Assembly: GCA_028023455.1 (NCBI GenBank)
Contig: JAQFVV010006306.1
Location: forward strand, 1,205,001-1,269,000
DNA length: 64,000 nt
Source of the DNA: Epiperipatus broadwayi
Lineage: Eukaryota > Onychophora > Udeonychophora > Euonychophora > Peripatidae
Reading direction: 5' to 3'
Shown: positions 33,193 through 44,254 of the stretch, piece after piece
How the letters are laid out: every line of letters starts with the position of its first letter
Numbering within the stretch: the first letter of the stretch is position 1
Notes under the pieces: model-generated
Seen by the model: the letters and a program-made list of their open reading frames with translations, nothing else
Told to the model about the DNA's origin: nothing
The model's database searches: none
Made by a program: the position numbers and the translations under genes

Positions 33193-33430
33193 CAACAACT
33201 AGTCAAATGGAAATAAATGGAAAATTATATATGACAATATATATATAAAATTGTATAATATGTGTATTATTTATACTTTATCTTTCTTATTGCATTGCCA
33301 AACCCATATAATATTAATATCATTTATGTTCCTTATTTTCTATTTATTTCCAATTGACCAGTTGTTAACTTAAGATTTGAGAATATAAGCAGAAGTTCTG
33401 AAGAAGATTGCTTGGCAATCGAAACTGTCA
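33193..33430 (+). repeat. Inverted repeat followed by a CTGAAGA...GAAAC motif (family D)
   Basis: GTCAACAACTAGTCAAATGG (33193) is mirrored by CCAATTGACCAGTTGTTAAC (about 33351-33370). Directly after it, CTGAAGA (33398-33404) is followed by GATTGC/GCAATC and GAAAC (33421-33425), a hammerhead-like core. Stem I and a clear stem III are not evident. A similar motif lies at 63.59 kb. Confidence 0.45.
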
Positions 33431-34266
33431 GTAGTAGGTTGTAAAAAGCATTGTAAAAAATAATAAAAAACATAAATGATATTTTTTGAAGTTATATTGA
33501 ATCTATAAAATTTAGTTTTATTCTATTTTACTGATGTTTTATTTTGTTATTGTTGTTACTTTACTTTCATTATTAAACACTAGATGGTGTTGTATATGCA
33601 ATAATTGGTTAATGTTAAAGTAGAAAAAAAAATTATTACCATTTGAAAAGAACACTAGACCATGTGCCAAAATACTTATATTTATATAGTTGTCATATAT
33701 AATTTTTTATTTATTTATTATAATTCCTACGAAAGGACAGCAGAATAGATTTAATTAATTTTCATTTTTGATGATATTAGTTAACTAAATCAACTTGTCA
33801 GAAATGAAAATGATGTCAGTAATGAATTTAAAAGTGGACATTTCTTTTAATCAAGTGAATTATACATCTTTTACTTATAAAAATCTTTATTATTTTGTAT
33901 TATTTACAGTCTTATTTTGTTAAACTTTTGTAAATTTAGTAGTTATTATCTTATGAAATAATAACCATTTTTTAAATCTTTCATTCATGTTTGAAATTTC
34001 AGTTGTTTTTATTAGTCTTTGTATCATCTTTTTCATTTTTTTTTATTATTCACATAATTTTCATTACTAAATTCATTTTTCCTTTATTTTATATTTTGTT
34101 TAAATATTTTTCAATATTAAAATTGTATTATCTCCTAATTTCATATTTATTTTCTGTTTGTCATTGCTTTCTTTTATAATTAACTTCACAATGCTTTTTA
34201 TTTGCATCATTTTTGACTGTATGCAATTATTTGATTGATATCTTAAAATAACTTCTATTATTTTAG
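33431..34266. other. 3' end of the ACSS1-like intron
   Basis: It is AT-rich and T-rich towards the acceptor site at 34266. The T-rich frame at 33991-34179 is low-complexity. A likely polypyrimidine stretch precedes TATTATTTTAG. Confidence 0.45.
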
Positions 34267-34363
34267 TAAACTGTGTGGATCGCCATGCTAAGAATACCCC
34301 TGACAAAATTGCCTTAATATGGGAGAAGGATGAACCGGGGCAAGAAGAAAAAATTACATATAA
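34267..34363 (+). CDS. ACSS1: Acetyl-CoA synthetase, mitochondrial-type, second coding exon
   Basis: This is a 97-bp exon with an AG acceptor at 34265-34266 and a donor AA|GTAGGA at 34364. It enters in phase 1 and leaves in phase 2. The first two bases complete a Val codon from exon 1, and the translation continues [20 protein letters not shown] (20 residues) then [12 protein letters not shown]. This matches the acetyl-CoA synthetase stretch NC.DRH...TPDK.ALIWE.DEPG....ITY, which precedes the nucleotide-binding core. The adenylation motifs lie in later exons that I did not find in this window. Confidence 0.87.
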
Positions 34364-35208
34364 GTAGGAATTTGTTTTTTAATATTAGTATTTCATTTTT
34401 ATTTTATTTTATAAAAAATTTATTTACAAAATTGAAGCATAAGTTTTATAACATCCAAGATAATTTTATCCAAATATTTAAACATTCTATACTGCTTTAG
34501 ATATCTTCTTACCAAGGTTTGTAATCATAGTTCTAATTACTATCCATTTTTAAACTTTTATATATGTTTATTTTTATTATAAATCATGGTACTTTTCTCG
34601 GTGTCGACAGCCATGTAAATGGCCTCTTTGTGCTTTTATGTAGAAAGAAGGCATGGCATATTTCTATGTTTTTACATAGAAATAGTGCCATCAAGTGGCT
34701 GACATGAGCTAATAGAACAATACCAATTATTTATTGTCAGTTTCAAATAAAATGCAAGATAAAGTTTATTCAAGTATTGCAATATATAGCTTATTTTTTC
34801 ACATCATATCAGCCAACTTTATTATACATTTATCTCTCTAATAATTCCTTTCTTGAAATTTTGGGTCATTTAGAAGTCATGGATCCAGCAATGTATGTGG
34901 CCTATCTTAACTTTAGTTTTTTAATTTTCCTGGTTGTTTTTGCATTCGTATCTTTTTTTGTATCTTGCTTGTCAATTTTAACATACATTCCCAATACTTT
35001 TATTGCAGTCTGTGCCTAAATTTTAAATACATATTTTAATAACTGGTAGGATATTCTTATGTTTTAAATTACTTTTACTAAAAGCATTGTATCATACTTT
35101 AATCTTACAATTAATATTAATCTTTGTGTTTTCTTCAACATTAAACAATTTATCATAAATATTACCAAAATCACACTTTTCTTTATTTTTGCCATAATAT
35201 CCTATAAA
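34364..35208. other. Start of the second ACSS1-like intron, nothing recognised
   Basis: I searched by eye for the next acetyl-CoA synthetase exon (expected blocks such as GDRVAIY.P or ARIGA.H..VF) and did not see it. The ORF at 34777-35019 is hydrophobic, with no family match I know. Confidence 0.35.
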
Positions 35209-35210
35209 TA

Positions 35211-35428
35211 CAATTTATCCAAACCGCTTCAAACACTGTTTAGCAAAACTCTTTATTTGTACATATACATACACCTACATTTCGACTGACCTGCAGTCTT
35301 GTTCAGAGCAAGATGATCAAAATAATCTTGCTCTGAAGAAGACTGCAGGTCAGTCGAAACGTAGGTATATGTATATGTACAAATAAAGAGTTTTGCTAAA
35401 AATTGTTTGAAGCGGTTTGGATAAATTG
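35211..35428. mobile_element. Palindromic element with CTGAAGA...GAAAC motif (family D-like)
   Basis: Arms of ~105 bp (from CAATTTATCCAAACCGCTTC at 35211 and its complement ending 35428) are nearly perfect. The plus-strand arm contains TCTGAAGAAGACTGCAGGTC followed by AGTCGAAACG (35335-35365) and AATAAAGAG, a polyadenylation-like signal. The GACTG/CAGTC hairpin between CTGAAGA and GAAA resembles hammerhead stem II, but stems I and III are not convincing. Confidence 0.6.
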
Positions 35429-35877
35429 TATTAAACAATTTAATCAGATGCTTTTACGAGCTTTCTTTAATTAATTACTATCTATTTGTTCTATCTTGAA
35501 AATCTTTATAATTATATTAGTCTTATTGGTATTTATTTTTAGTCCTATTTTTTAAATTCTAGCAAACTTGTAATGTTCGAGTTAATCTGAAAAAGCAAAT
35601 CGAACTATAAGAAAATCTTAAATGCACTGAATCAGCTTTCGGCAGATTGCTGCCAGTATCAGTGCTGAATACTAACGTGAAGTTAAAATTACGTCTTTGT
35701 ATAAATGTGGTCCGATGTGTAAATTAGGCTCCCTATTCAAATGAAGAAATTAGATGTTCCATTTTTTCAATATTGTAACATTTTTTTAAGCTTTGGACCA
35801 TTTGTGAAATTAACTGCACGCATCTTCAAAATCTATATGATTAGCTCATTTTTATTTATTTTTGTTTTCTTTGCTTA

Positions 35878-36575
35878 TCATTTTATTCCACAAAATATCT
35901 TGCATAAAACTGCTATAAGCTTTGAAAGAATAGAACTATTCAGTTGTATATCATTGCATTGTCAATTTTAGGGTCACTATGTAGTCTAATCATTAAACCA
36001 CTAACCTTCACATGATCATCATTTCCTACGCTTACACAAGCTGTTAAAACAATGACAAACTTTTCATTCAGTAGTGCCTCCCAGTGTAAGCCATAATAAT
36101 TAATGGATGCTAGAAGGTTTGTATATAAGATCCCTATCTAGTGCCTATTCATCCAATATCCCCAAACTAGTTTCTAGCTTGTCTTCCATTAGTGAGAAGC
36201 CTTAGATCTGTGAGCACTGCATCTAGATCTTAGAATTTAATGCAACACCTTTTATGTTTTTAGCTAACTATAAAGCTTTGAGTCCAAAATGGAAACAGAT
36301 GTTTTCAATCTAAGCTCATTACATTTTGATATTTTTTCACAATTTGACAAAGTTCTAGGTTTATGTTATGATATTTCAAAACTTTAATTGAATTTTATTT
36401 CACAAAATATCTCATGTAAAACTTCTATAAGCTTTGAAAGAATAGAGTCATTCAGTTATATAGCACTGCAATGTTAATTTTAGGTTGCTATGTAGTCTAA
36501 TCATTACATTTTTATATTTTTTCCACAATTTGTCCAAATTCTGGGTTTATGTTATGATAATTCAGAACTTTAATC
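35878..36575 (+). repeat. Tandem duplication, one copy interrupted by a family B element
   Basis: CACAAAATATCTTGCATAAA through GTAGTCTAATCATTA (35889-35994) recurs at 36402-36508. The second copy runs on uninterrupted into CATTTTTATATTTTTTCCAC. In the first copy the same continuation resumes only at 36315, after ~320 bp of family B sequence. The second copy is thus a natural empty site. TCATTA is present at both edges of the insertion. Confidence 0.65.
35996..36314 (-). mobile_element. Family B element inserted in the duplicated segment
   Basis: It starts with CCTTCACATGATCATC, the family's outer end, then CAGTAGTGCCTCCCAGTG. A decayed minus-strand hammerhead (about 36148-36205, core and stem II eroded) and AACTATAAAGCTTTGAGTCC follow. 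The other arm is missing, so it is a half element. Confidence 0.6.
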
Positions 36576-36928
36576 ACTTAAATAAAAGCTTATAGAATTA
36601 AAGGTCTTTTCATAAACATAATATATAATGCTGAATTTAAATATGATTATATCAATGTAGAACATATTTGCATTAAAAGAAGGGATAAAAAGAATCTGTC
36701 AGTATGACTTGCCATTATATATACTATTTATCAGTCTATACGTAGATATTAAACAATAAACTTTTATTGATGCAAAATTATATGTATCATATTTATTTAG
36801 CATATGGTGTCAGCCATTAAAATTTAACACCAGCAGTTCTTAAACAAACAAGAGCCGACTTCTGCAAGTTATGTAGAGCAAAGAGGGCAACATGGGTCTT
36901 GTAAATTGTATCGTATATAAACGCACAA

Positions 36929-37291
36929 ATGTACATTAATATAATACAAGACAAAAGTTTTAGTCCACCATCACCAGATGATAATTTAATTAATAAAATT
37001 CAAAAAGACAGACGATCATTGTGTGGTGACTTATTTATAGCATATAAAGACTTGCGGGATGGATTAAATAGCTTGGTTAATATTAAATACGGTTTAAAAA
37101 AAAAAAAAGAATTACGTTCAGTACACTTGGACAAATCAATAATTAAGGTTATCAGGAATATTCACAAAATATATCCACCACAAACATATTCCTATCAACG
37201 AAGGTTTATTTTAAATGGTCAGCTAAAAATGAAGTTGGGGCCGTCGTCAATTTTTTGTAAGATTAAAAAGGAAACTTTTTTATTTGTTTGA
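36929..37291 (+). CDS. Unrecognised 120-codon ORF
   Basis: The frame starts at an ATG and is rich in Lys, Ile and Ser (DKSFSPPSPDDN near the start; YPPQTYSYQRRFILNG later). I recognise no domain, and a poly-Lys run comes from an A-run. Downstream sequence to about 37480 keeps coding-like texture in broken frames, so this may be a decayed transposon protein. No splice sites were established. Confidence 0.2.
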   Translation: MYINIIQDKSFSPPSPDDNLINKIQKDRRSLCGDLFIAYKDLRDGLNSLVNIKYGLKKKKELRSVHLDKSIIKVIRNIHKIYPPQTYSYQRRFILNGQLKMKLGPSSIFCKIKKETFLFV

Positions 37292-37784
37292 AGAATGTGT
37301 AGATTTAAGTTCTTAAAATCAAATGTATTTCATACTCAGTATATAAATTTAAAAAGGGAAATACCGTAATCAAATTAATATTAAAAAATTTAATCCCCAT
37401 AATGCAATGGTTTTGCTACCCGCTCTAAAAACTATATGGACAATAAGGTATGAAATGATTTTTGATAATATAATTGGCTAAAAAAACTTGATGATTCGAA
37501 TAAATACTTTAATAATTGTATCAGATACACCTTCTCCCACCCCAAAAAAATTAACGGGAAAAATTTGGTCAAGCTGGTCTATCTCCATAAGAATTATAGA
37601 AATAAAAAAAAAATAAAATAAAGTATATTTAATTGAAGAAGAAACTTATAAAAAATTATATAAATAAGTATGAAGATTTGTAATTTAAAATTTATATAAA
37701 TAATTATTTTGAAATATGAATTTTTTTCTACAGTACACGCTTTTTCATACCTGCACATATATATGCAATATATGGGGGAGGGGG

Positions 37785-38215
37785 TTTGAACTCAGACTTT
37801 CATACGACCCTCAATCATCTATGCTATCTCATACTGCTGATACATTTGATCACACACACATGTCGAAAAGATAAATAATCACCATTATAAATTCATATTT
37901 TAAAATATAGTTGATTTAAGGTCTACTCATCTCTTATATTGTGGTCAACATGGGTAGGATGAGAAGGTTTGCACTAAGGTGAGTTTTGAGCATTCCATCA
38001 TCAGATTTTCAATGAAATGGACGGCTGAAGTGTTCTGGGGTGGAGTAGTTTGAAGCCTGTCCATTATAGTATGAAGATTGGCTATCTTAATATAAGTGAG
38101 CTTTTGATTGTATATATGTGTGATGATAATCTGGACCAACTGATGAGTGCTGGTTTAGCATAAAATACAGATATTGGTGATTATTTATCTTTTCAACATG
38201 TGTGTGATCAAGTGT
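37785..38215. mobile_element. Family A pair: minus tail joined to plus unit
   Basis: A minus-strand tail (37785-37905) meets a plus-strand unit body (GTGGTCAACATGGGTAGG, TTGAGCATTCCATCATC, GAAGCCTGTCCATTATAG) ending in a hammerhead at 38126-38184. Confidence 0.6.
38126..38184 (+). ncRNA. Hammerhead ribozyme, GAAA mutated (family A)
   Basis: The core CTGATGA is at 38140-38146. Stem I ATAATC/GATTAT and ACCAA/TTGGT is perfect. The second core reads TAAAA instead of GAAA, so activity is unlikely. Confidence 0.6.
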
Positions 38216-38224
38216 ATCCCCATT

Positions 38225-38345
38225 TGATATAATTAGTAGAGTGTCTGACTTGGTAATCGGGAGGTCCCAGAATTAATTCTGGCACTCCAGTTCTGGCGTT
38301 CAAACTTCTTATGAATTCCCAATCAATAAAGCCATATGTGTTTTT
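38225..38345 (+). repeat. Single tRNA-like unit, as in the 31.2-kb array
   Basis: AGTAGAGTGTCTGACTTGG, GGGAGGTCCCAGAATTAATTC (20 bases or fewer per block) and CAATAAAGCCATATG match the array unit. Confidence 0.6.
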
Positions 38346-39085
38346 TATTTATTTTAGAGATTAATTCTCTGTTGAAATTATACATTTCTGAAAATTTCTC
38401 GTATTTTTAAATGAAAAATATTTGTTGTTTGTTGCTGTAAGATAAGTGAATAGTGTTAGAAAATTATTATAAAAATTAAAGGAATTATCGTCTGATATTA
38501 AAAAAATTTGCATAAGTTAGAAATATGACAGTGATTTTGTCAAGGTTAGGAAAATTAAATATATTTTAACTTTTTTATTTTTTTTTTAAAAAGTTCTATC
38601 ATATATTCTTCCTGTGCAATGTATTCTCTTAATTGTATTATTAAATGCAGTCAGATATACAAATAATGTCAAATTTTTAGAAATAATGTAGTCAAGCACA
38701 AGAAATTTCACATATTCTAGATACCGGAGAAAAAATGAAAACTGTTGGGAACCTTTCAAATGAAGAACATTCTGAAATAACTAATCCAAAAAATTTACAT
38801 TCTTAAATAAGTGTTTAACTATATGATCACTGAAATAAGATTTTGAAGTGTGTTTTAATTTCAGTAATAATTGTGGTAGATAAATTCAATGAGCTCTTAA
38901 ATAATCTTCAGAGATTTAGACATCAACAATAAGATTTTGAAAACAGAACTTCAATTTTGGTATAACGAATCTCATTTAGCAGATTCTGCATAGACTTTCA
39001 AAAAATTATTTCATTGCTCAATTTGTGTCTTACATCTCTAAAAAAGTTACTAATCAGATTGAGCACTCATTGCCATTAACCAATG
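38346..39085. other. AT-rich stretch, nothing recognised
   Basis: No supported feature. Confidence 0.4.
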
Positions 39086-39690
39086 TGTAAATATATGCAT
39101 AATTATTGTATAAACATGCCATAGGGTAAAACATAAGTATGGCCAATGTGTAAACATGTGTATAAAATCCTACTATTGGTTAGGTTCTCTGCATCTAATT
39201 GCTGCCAGTAAGTAAGGGGATCTGGCAATAAATAGTCAGCCTTTTTGGAGGCAAGCCAGAAAACGTCTGTCTAACCTAAACGACAGTATGAAATCGTAAG
39301 AGAGAGAATGTTTCTCTACCTGAATGACTGAATGCGCTCTTCATTGAAACCACTTCCAACAGTGGTGTTTCTACTATATTCATTATTGATATGTCTATGC
39401 AGTTAGGCAAGTCCATGGCAGGATTGAAAGCTGCTATGACTACAGCAGATTCTAGGCAAGCTCTCTAGTACAGCCAGAAGAATTAAGATTAGAACTCATG
39501 AAGCAAGCTAATATATACAGCTGAAAGTAAGTCCAGTCATTCGGCATGACCAACTCATTATTGACTAAATTATATGTCAAACTGTATTTATTGATTGTAT
39601 AATATGTATGTATATTTGTTCTAATAAATTATACATGTTAAATTGTGAGGGTTCATATTTTTTGATATTATTGTTGGTTTGAATCTGAAC
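39086..39690 (+). other. Possible solo LTR-like segment
   Basis: Relative to its flanks this segment is richer in G+C. It holds a TATA-like GTGTATAAAATCC near 39160, about 30 bp before mixed-composition sequence. A polyadenylation-like CTAATAAATTATAC lies near 39620. These are the ingredients of an LTR, but no second copy, primer-binding site or target duplication was seen. Weak call. Confidence 0.2.
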
Positions 39691-40602
39691 CCTGCAATTC
39701 AGCCAAACACAATAAGTTTCTTAGTATTAAGCTTCTTCTGATTTAAATGCCTTTGAAATTATTCATATAACAAAAGCATTACAAAATAATATTTGATACC
39801 ATAGTTTTGGTAGAATGGTATACACACAATTCAGATAGAAAGTGATATGCTCAGATTATTTTATATTCTATCAATATCAGTATTGGAAATTAAGAGAATT
39901 CACTTATAAATTGTTGTTGTTAAAAATAAAGTTTGTATTTGTGGTTATTGACAAGTAATTTGACAATAGTCATTGAAAAAAATGAGGATACTTGTGAGTT
40001 TTCAAGTAAACAAAGATGGCGGCCCATATTTTTGACAAATGTACAGTTAATAAATTGATTATTAAATGTAATAACAGGAATAAATTCCAATAAATTTCAT
40101 TAGGAAGTGTTATTTCTATTTTTTTTTAAACTTATATTGTAAATTGGTATACGGCGAGCATGTTTCTTTTTGTCAGCAGTTTTTTTGGTAAATTGTCATA
40201 ATGATAAAAATTTGGGCCTTCCTGTCACAGAATGTGATATAGTGGACTACTTCTAAAAATTCAAAATTCCGCCCTCCTGATAAGTGTGTGTTAATGGTCA
40301 TAACATGATTGCATGCCGCCGACATGAACAAAATGTAAATATTATATTTATATATTTTTTTCATTTTTCTGTTAATAAGTTAATCCAAAAAAAATAAAAT
40401 AATAGACTGTAAATATTATAATTAAATTTTCCACAACGATTTCTTTTTTAAAAAATAACAGTAATAAAAAATAAAATGTAATTATTAAATATATGGCATT
40501 TTGTAAACGTTTTTTTTTTGGAATCCCCAAAGCTGTATATTTATCAAAAATACAGGCTACAATCTTGGTTTACTTGAAAACTCATATATACCAAATTGAG
40601 TA
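39691..40602. other. AT-rich stretch, nothing recognised
   Basis: No supported feature. Confidence 0.4.
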
Positions 40603-40610
40603 GTGTAGAT

Positions 40611-41115
40611 CAGGGGTGGAAAATTGTTTTGGCTCGGGGGCCACTTTGTGGAAGTGGAGGTTAGCAGAGGGTTGCATCAGGGGTCACTTTGTGGAAGCGG
40701 AGGTTAACGGAGGGGCAAATCTTTTTTTTCATGACACAATAAACACATTGCTTTATTCCCTGTATTACCAAAGAAATTGCTTGTTCATTCTCCATTAAAC
40801 ACACAACATTCACCACTGATTTTACATTCTTTCAGAGGGTTCATGGTTTCACTAAAGTTGGAAATTTATATATTTACTGTTGAAAAGACAAAAGTGAAAT
40901 TAACCATATCAACCAGAAAAGCGCTGTGCATCATATCTACACTGCACATGCGTATTGATGTGGTCACCCTAGTGGAAAATACGAGACGAATCTTCGGTCG
41001 CACACAAAAAAGAAATCTCAGTTTAAGGTGGATTTTTTTTGACTGTCTTGGCAGGCCACAAAAATAGTCTTAGTGGGCCACATGTAACCTGCAGGCCACT
41101 ATTGGCCTACCTCTG
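40611..41115. mobile_element. Non-autonomous hAT transposon
   Basis: The left end is CAGGGGTGGAAAATTG and the right end is the complement of CAGAGGTAGGCCAATAGTGG. The flanks GTGTAGAT (40603-40610) and ATGTAGAT (41116-41123) form an 8-bp target duplication with one mismatch. A GGCCACTTTGTGGAAG-like block is repeated internally (40640-40700). No transposase is present. Confidence 0.82.
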
Positions 41116-41123
41116 ATGTAGAT

Positions 41124-41636
41124 TATAATTAGAGAATTAATAGCAGAAAAATTGTGTATTTTTTTATTAATTTTTATGCAATCTATATGTAACTTTTTTT
41201 TAATATCATTTAATAGATTTATTTTTGTCTATTTTGGAAATTATTTGATCATCTTGAAAAGATATTTTGATATATGTTATCATAATTAAAAATCATTTCT
41301 CGTATTTTTTTTTCTATTTTTTTCCGTTTAGAATGTTATTAGCTTGTGTAATAAGTTATTTTTTTATTTACTCATTTCACTTTTAAATAATTTATAATTT
41401 ATATAGTGCAGGCTATGTATGTAATATTGTAAAGAGGGAACAAACATCCAGTCATGCACTTTTATGAATTTATTTGCATTTTCCCATGATCATCGGTTTG
41501 AAAAGCATAAGTGTACACTTATCTATGTATTTTATTGCAGGTGGTTAAAAATAAGATTTTATCTGTCTCCTGCTACAGAATGAATAGGTTTGTACAATTT
41601 AATTACTAATTTATAACTCAGGCCACTCAATAAAAT
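41124..41636. other. AT-rich stretch, nothing recognised
   Basis: No supported feature. Confidence 0.4.
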
Positions 41637-41960
41637 ATGGAAGAGATGTATGTCAGGATTAACAAGAGATTGAAAAAAAAAAGGATGAGTGTGAGAATAA
41701 ACAGGTATTACTGATATCATTGAAAGAATAGTTGGGCTGGATGTATTGTTAAAAGAGATGATAATATATGGACTGTTGAAATCTTAAACCGGATTCCAAG
41801 AGATTTAAAAGACCTAGAAACAGACCACATGTGAAATGGATGGATGAAATAAAGAAGTGCATCGGAGTGATGTGGAGAAGAGAGCGAGTGATCAGAGAAG
41901 ATGGATTGACCTTGGAGAGATATTCATCCTCCAGTTAATGGATGAAAATGGTGATGTTAG
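41637..41960 (+). pseudogene. RTE-like LINE 3' fragment
   Basis: It matches the last ~300 bp of the 22.9-kb LINE: GAGATGTATGTCAGG, then GGATTCCAAGAGATTT, ACCACATGTGAAATGGATGG and AGATGGATTGACCTTGGAG. It is interrupted by small deletions and stops. It keeps the C-terminal RPRKRPHV..MDEI texture only in part. Confidence 0.75.
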
Positions 41961-42189
41961 CAAAATTATTTTTAAAAAAAATATTAACTAAGATAAATGA
42001 AAATCATTAGTTTACTAACATTTTGATAAAACAAAAATCAAGGTTTGAGATGATGGTATTTTAGATTTGATAATATGTTGGATAATTTTTATTATCTTTC
42101 ATAAATGTTGAAGGTCTAAAATAAATTTTATTTAAACTTTCTAAATACAAACAACACTTGTGCATTATTACTTGTTTGTACATAATAAC

Positions 42190-42455
42190 TGAAATACAGG
42201 CTTATTATATACCTGTATCTATGTATGTAATATATAGGGTATATGAGCACAGACTTTCACATGACCCACCACTTTGCACTCTATCTCATAACACTGATAC
42301 ACTTGAAAAGATAAACAATCATCAATATACGTATTTCATGCTAAACCAGCAATCATCAATCGGTCCAGATTATCATCTCCACACATATATGCAATAAATG
42401 CTCAGATATATATTTTAAGATAGCCAATCTTCATACTGTGTATATGAAAAGTTTA
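42190..42455 (-). mobile_element. Family A unit (minus strand)
   Basis: From CAGGCTTATTATATACC through GTATATGAGCACAGAC and a hammerhead (42316-42375) to TTAAGATAGCCAATCTTCAT, it is a reverse-strand copy of the 29-30 kb monomer. Confidence 0.65.
42316..42375 (-). ncRNA. Hammerhead ribozyme with core mutation (family A)
   Basis: GAAA, stem III ATAC/GTAT and outer stem I are kept. The first core base is T (TTGATGA) instead of C and the inner stem I is eroded (ACCGA), so it is predicted inactive. Confidence 0.6.
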
Positions 42456-42627
42456 AATAAAGTTTAAAAGTTTTTTAGACATTCAACATTTAGTGATAAA
42501 TGAGTCCAGCATAATATCTCAATTAAAAACAAGAATCTGATTTTACACCTGATTATGATCCAGTTTCTGTGAGAGTTAATGACTGTATTTTTATCTTAAA
42601 AAAAAGAAAAGAAAAGAAGTAGCCAAA

Positions 42628-42828
42628 ATGGCAGCTTCCAATCAAGATAAGAAACACAATGATTATTCTTACAACAAAGCACTAACAGACCCAACGTGTA
42701 ACTTAGTTGTTGCCCAGCATCGCAGCTCAGCAGGGCACGATTGCGAGCCAAAGGACTCTGTGGTTGTTTGCGGAGAACGACACGACTTAAAAAGAAAAGT
42801 GAAAGAAAGAGGCTTGCTTTATTGCTAG
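42628..42828 (+). CDS. Unrecognised small ORF in a GC-richer island
   Basis: A 66-codon frame starts at AAAATGG, a good animal initiation context. The product is hydrophilic, with VVAQHRSS, HDCEPKDS and HDLKRKVKERG. The ~250-bp island is noticeably richer in G+C than its flanks. I recognise no family. It could be a small gene, an exon or part of a transposon. Confidence 0.2.
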   Translation: MAASNQDKKHNDYSYNKALTDPTCNLVVAQHRSSAGHDCEPKDSVVVCGERHDLKRKVKERGLLYC

Positions 42829-43184
42829 AGCTAATCATACCGTCAACAGAAAAGACATGCTGCAATATATCCAAGAAATGGAATACATAAAGTCATTTGC
42901 ATAAATTTGCATTACAATTAACTAGTTTCGTTAGTTACAATGGCTATGACTATGGGGGCTACGTCCCTTGAAGCGTTCAGCCACACGTATACATATTTAT
43001 TTTGTATTACTTTGTACTATTTTAATATATAAAAAACTTAAAAATTCAGCTTTGTGTGTGCATGCGTCGTTAGCGCAATCATATTTATACAATGATTATT
43101 CAGTAATTAGACATTGTTCAACCTTCTTGTAAGGATGTTTTGCTTAAAAATAAAGGGGAGAAAATTCTATCAGTAAAAACTAAG

Positions 43185-43515
43185 TAATTAGAAGGGACTT
43201 GAACTAAGACTTTCAAGCTTCCTACAGCTATACACTCCATAAACAGCTGATGCATAACCACTTACATGTGAGAAAGACAAATGATTTCCAATATAACACT
43301 CATCAGTTGGTCCAGATCACGATCTACCACACATATATACAATCAGTATTCAGGTTACATGAAGATAGCAAATCTTCAAACTTTAATGGACAAGCTTTAA
43401 TCTTCTCCACCCTCCAACTCTTCAGTCATCCATACCATTGAAAATCTGATGATGGAACAATCAAAGCCCTTGTTGATGCCAATATTATTGTCATACCCAC
43501 CTCACATATAAAACT
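43185..43515 (-). mobile_element. Family A unit with collapsed ribozyme (minus strand)
   Basis: AGGGACTTGAACTAAGACTT, then CTCATCAGTTGGTCCAGATC and GGACAAGCTTTAATC mark the family in reverse. Stem II and the GAAA core (expected near 43295-43310) have been deleted. Confidence 0.6.
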
Positions 43516-43895
43516 TTAATATGTCCCCATTCTTCCTTCTAAAATAATATAAATTCTGAAAATAATACAAATGATGAGTTGAATAATTCTAAAAATCTGA
43601 GGTTTCATTATTGTATCTTATAAAATTAAAAAACTATGTTAAGGAAGAAAAAAAAAGAAATTGATGGTATTAATTCTAATTATGTAATAAAAACGATTAA
43701 GCTTCAACTCTATTTTAACAAGTCTTTTATAATTATATTTTTTCTAATGATTTTATCAGAGAAGATTAAAAATTATTTAAAAAGTGAAAACTTTCATCAG
43801 TATATTATAGGAATTTGACTATTATTCCAAAATATACAGATTTCGTGAATCTTTTAGGGATGACCAGAAAATGCAATTATATTGTCTTTAAACTA
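43516..43895. other. AT-rich stretch, nothing recognised
   Basis: The 60-codon frame at 43636-43818 is Lys/Ile-rich without a motif. Confidence 0.35.
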
Positions 43896-43944
43896 CTAAA
43901 CATCACATGATCACCATCTCTTATACTAGCACATAATTGTTATT

Positions 43945-44254
43945 AAACAAGGCAAAACTCTCCATACAGTAGTGCCACCCTGTGTCAACCAGAGTAATCA
44001 ATAGATGCCAGAAGGCTTGTGCATAAAATCCCTATCTAGTGCCTACTCATCCAATATCCCCAGATTAAGATCTAGGTGCAGTGCTCTCAGATCCAAGGCT
44101 CCTCACTGACGAAGGCCACAAGTCAGAAACTAGTCTGGGGATATTGAATGAGTAAGACACTAGATAGGGATTTTATGCCCAAACCTTCTGGCATCCATTG
44201 ATTACTCTGTTTGGCACAGGGTGGCACTGCTGTATGGAGAGTTTTGCCTTGTTT
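43945..44254 (+). mobile_element. Family B foldback element with ~118-bp arms
   Basis: The arms (43945-44062 and 44136-44254) start AAACAAGGCAAAACTC and end GAGTTTTGCCTTGTTT. They include CTCATCCAATATCCCCAG, the complement of the ribozyme's own 3' stem I arm, so the foldback reaches into the ribozyme. Upstream, CATCACATGATCACC (43899-43913) is the family's outer terminus. Confidence 0.75.
44091..44149 (+). ncRNA. Type I hammerhead ribozyme (family B)
   Basis: The core CTGACGA is at 44106-44112. GAAA, ACTAGT and C (GUC site) and inner stem I TCCTCA/TGGGGA are intact. The outer stem ATCCAA/TTGAAT has one mismatch. Stem II is GGC/GTC with one mispair. Confidence 0.75.

Larger units (their letters stand above)
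11981..34266 (+). other. 22.3-kb first intron of the ACSS1-like gene
   Basis: It begins GTAAAA and ends CTATTATTTTAG, and it is phase 1. The splice joins g+TA into a Val codon and restores LNVT-V-NCVDRH, the conserved family sequence. Inside lie two RTE LINEs, a Penelope-like remnant, a second LINE family fragment, several ribozyme repeats, foldback elements and a tRNA-like array. Some of these are on the antisense strand. Confidence 0.82.

Noticed and set aside
33991-34179. Phe-rich ORF just before exon 2
   Set aside because: It is low-complexity T-rich intron sequence near the splice acceptor.
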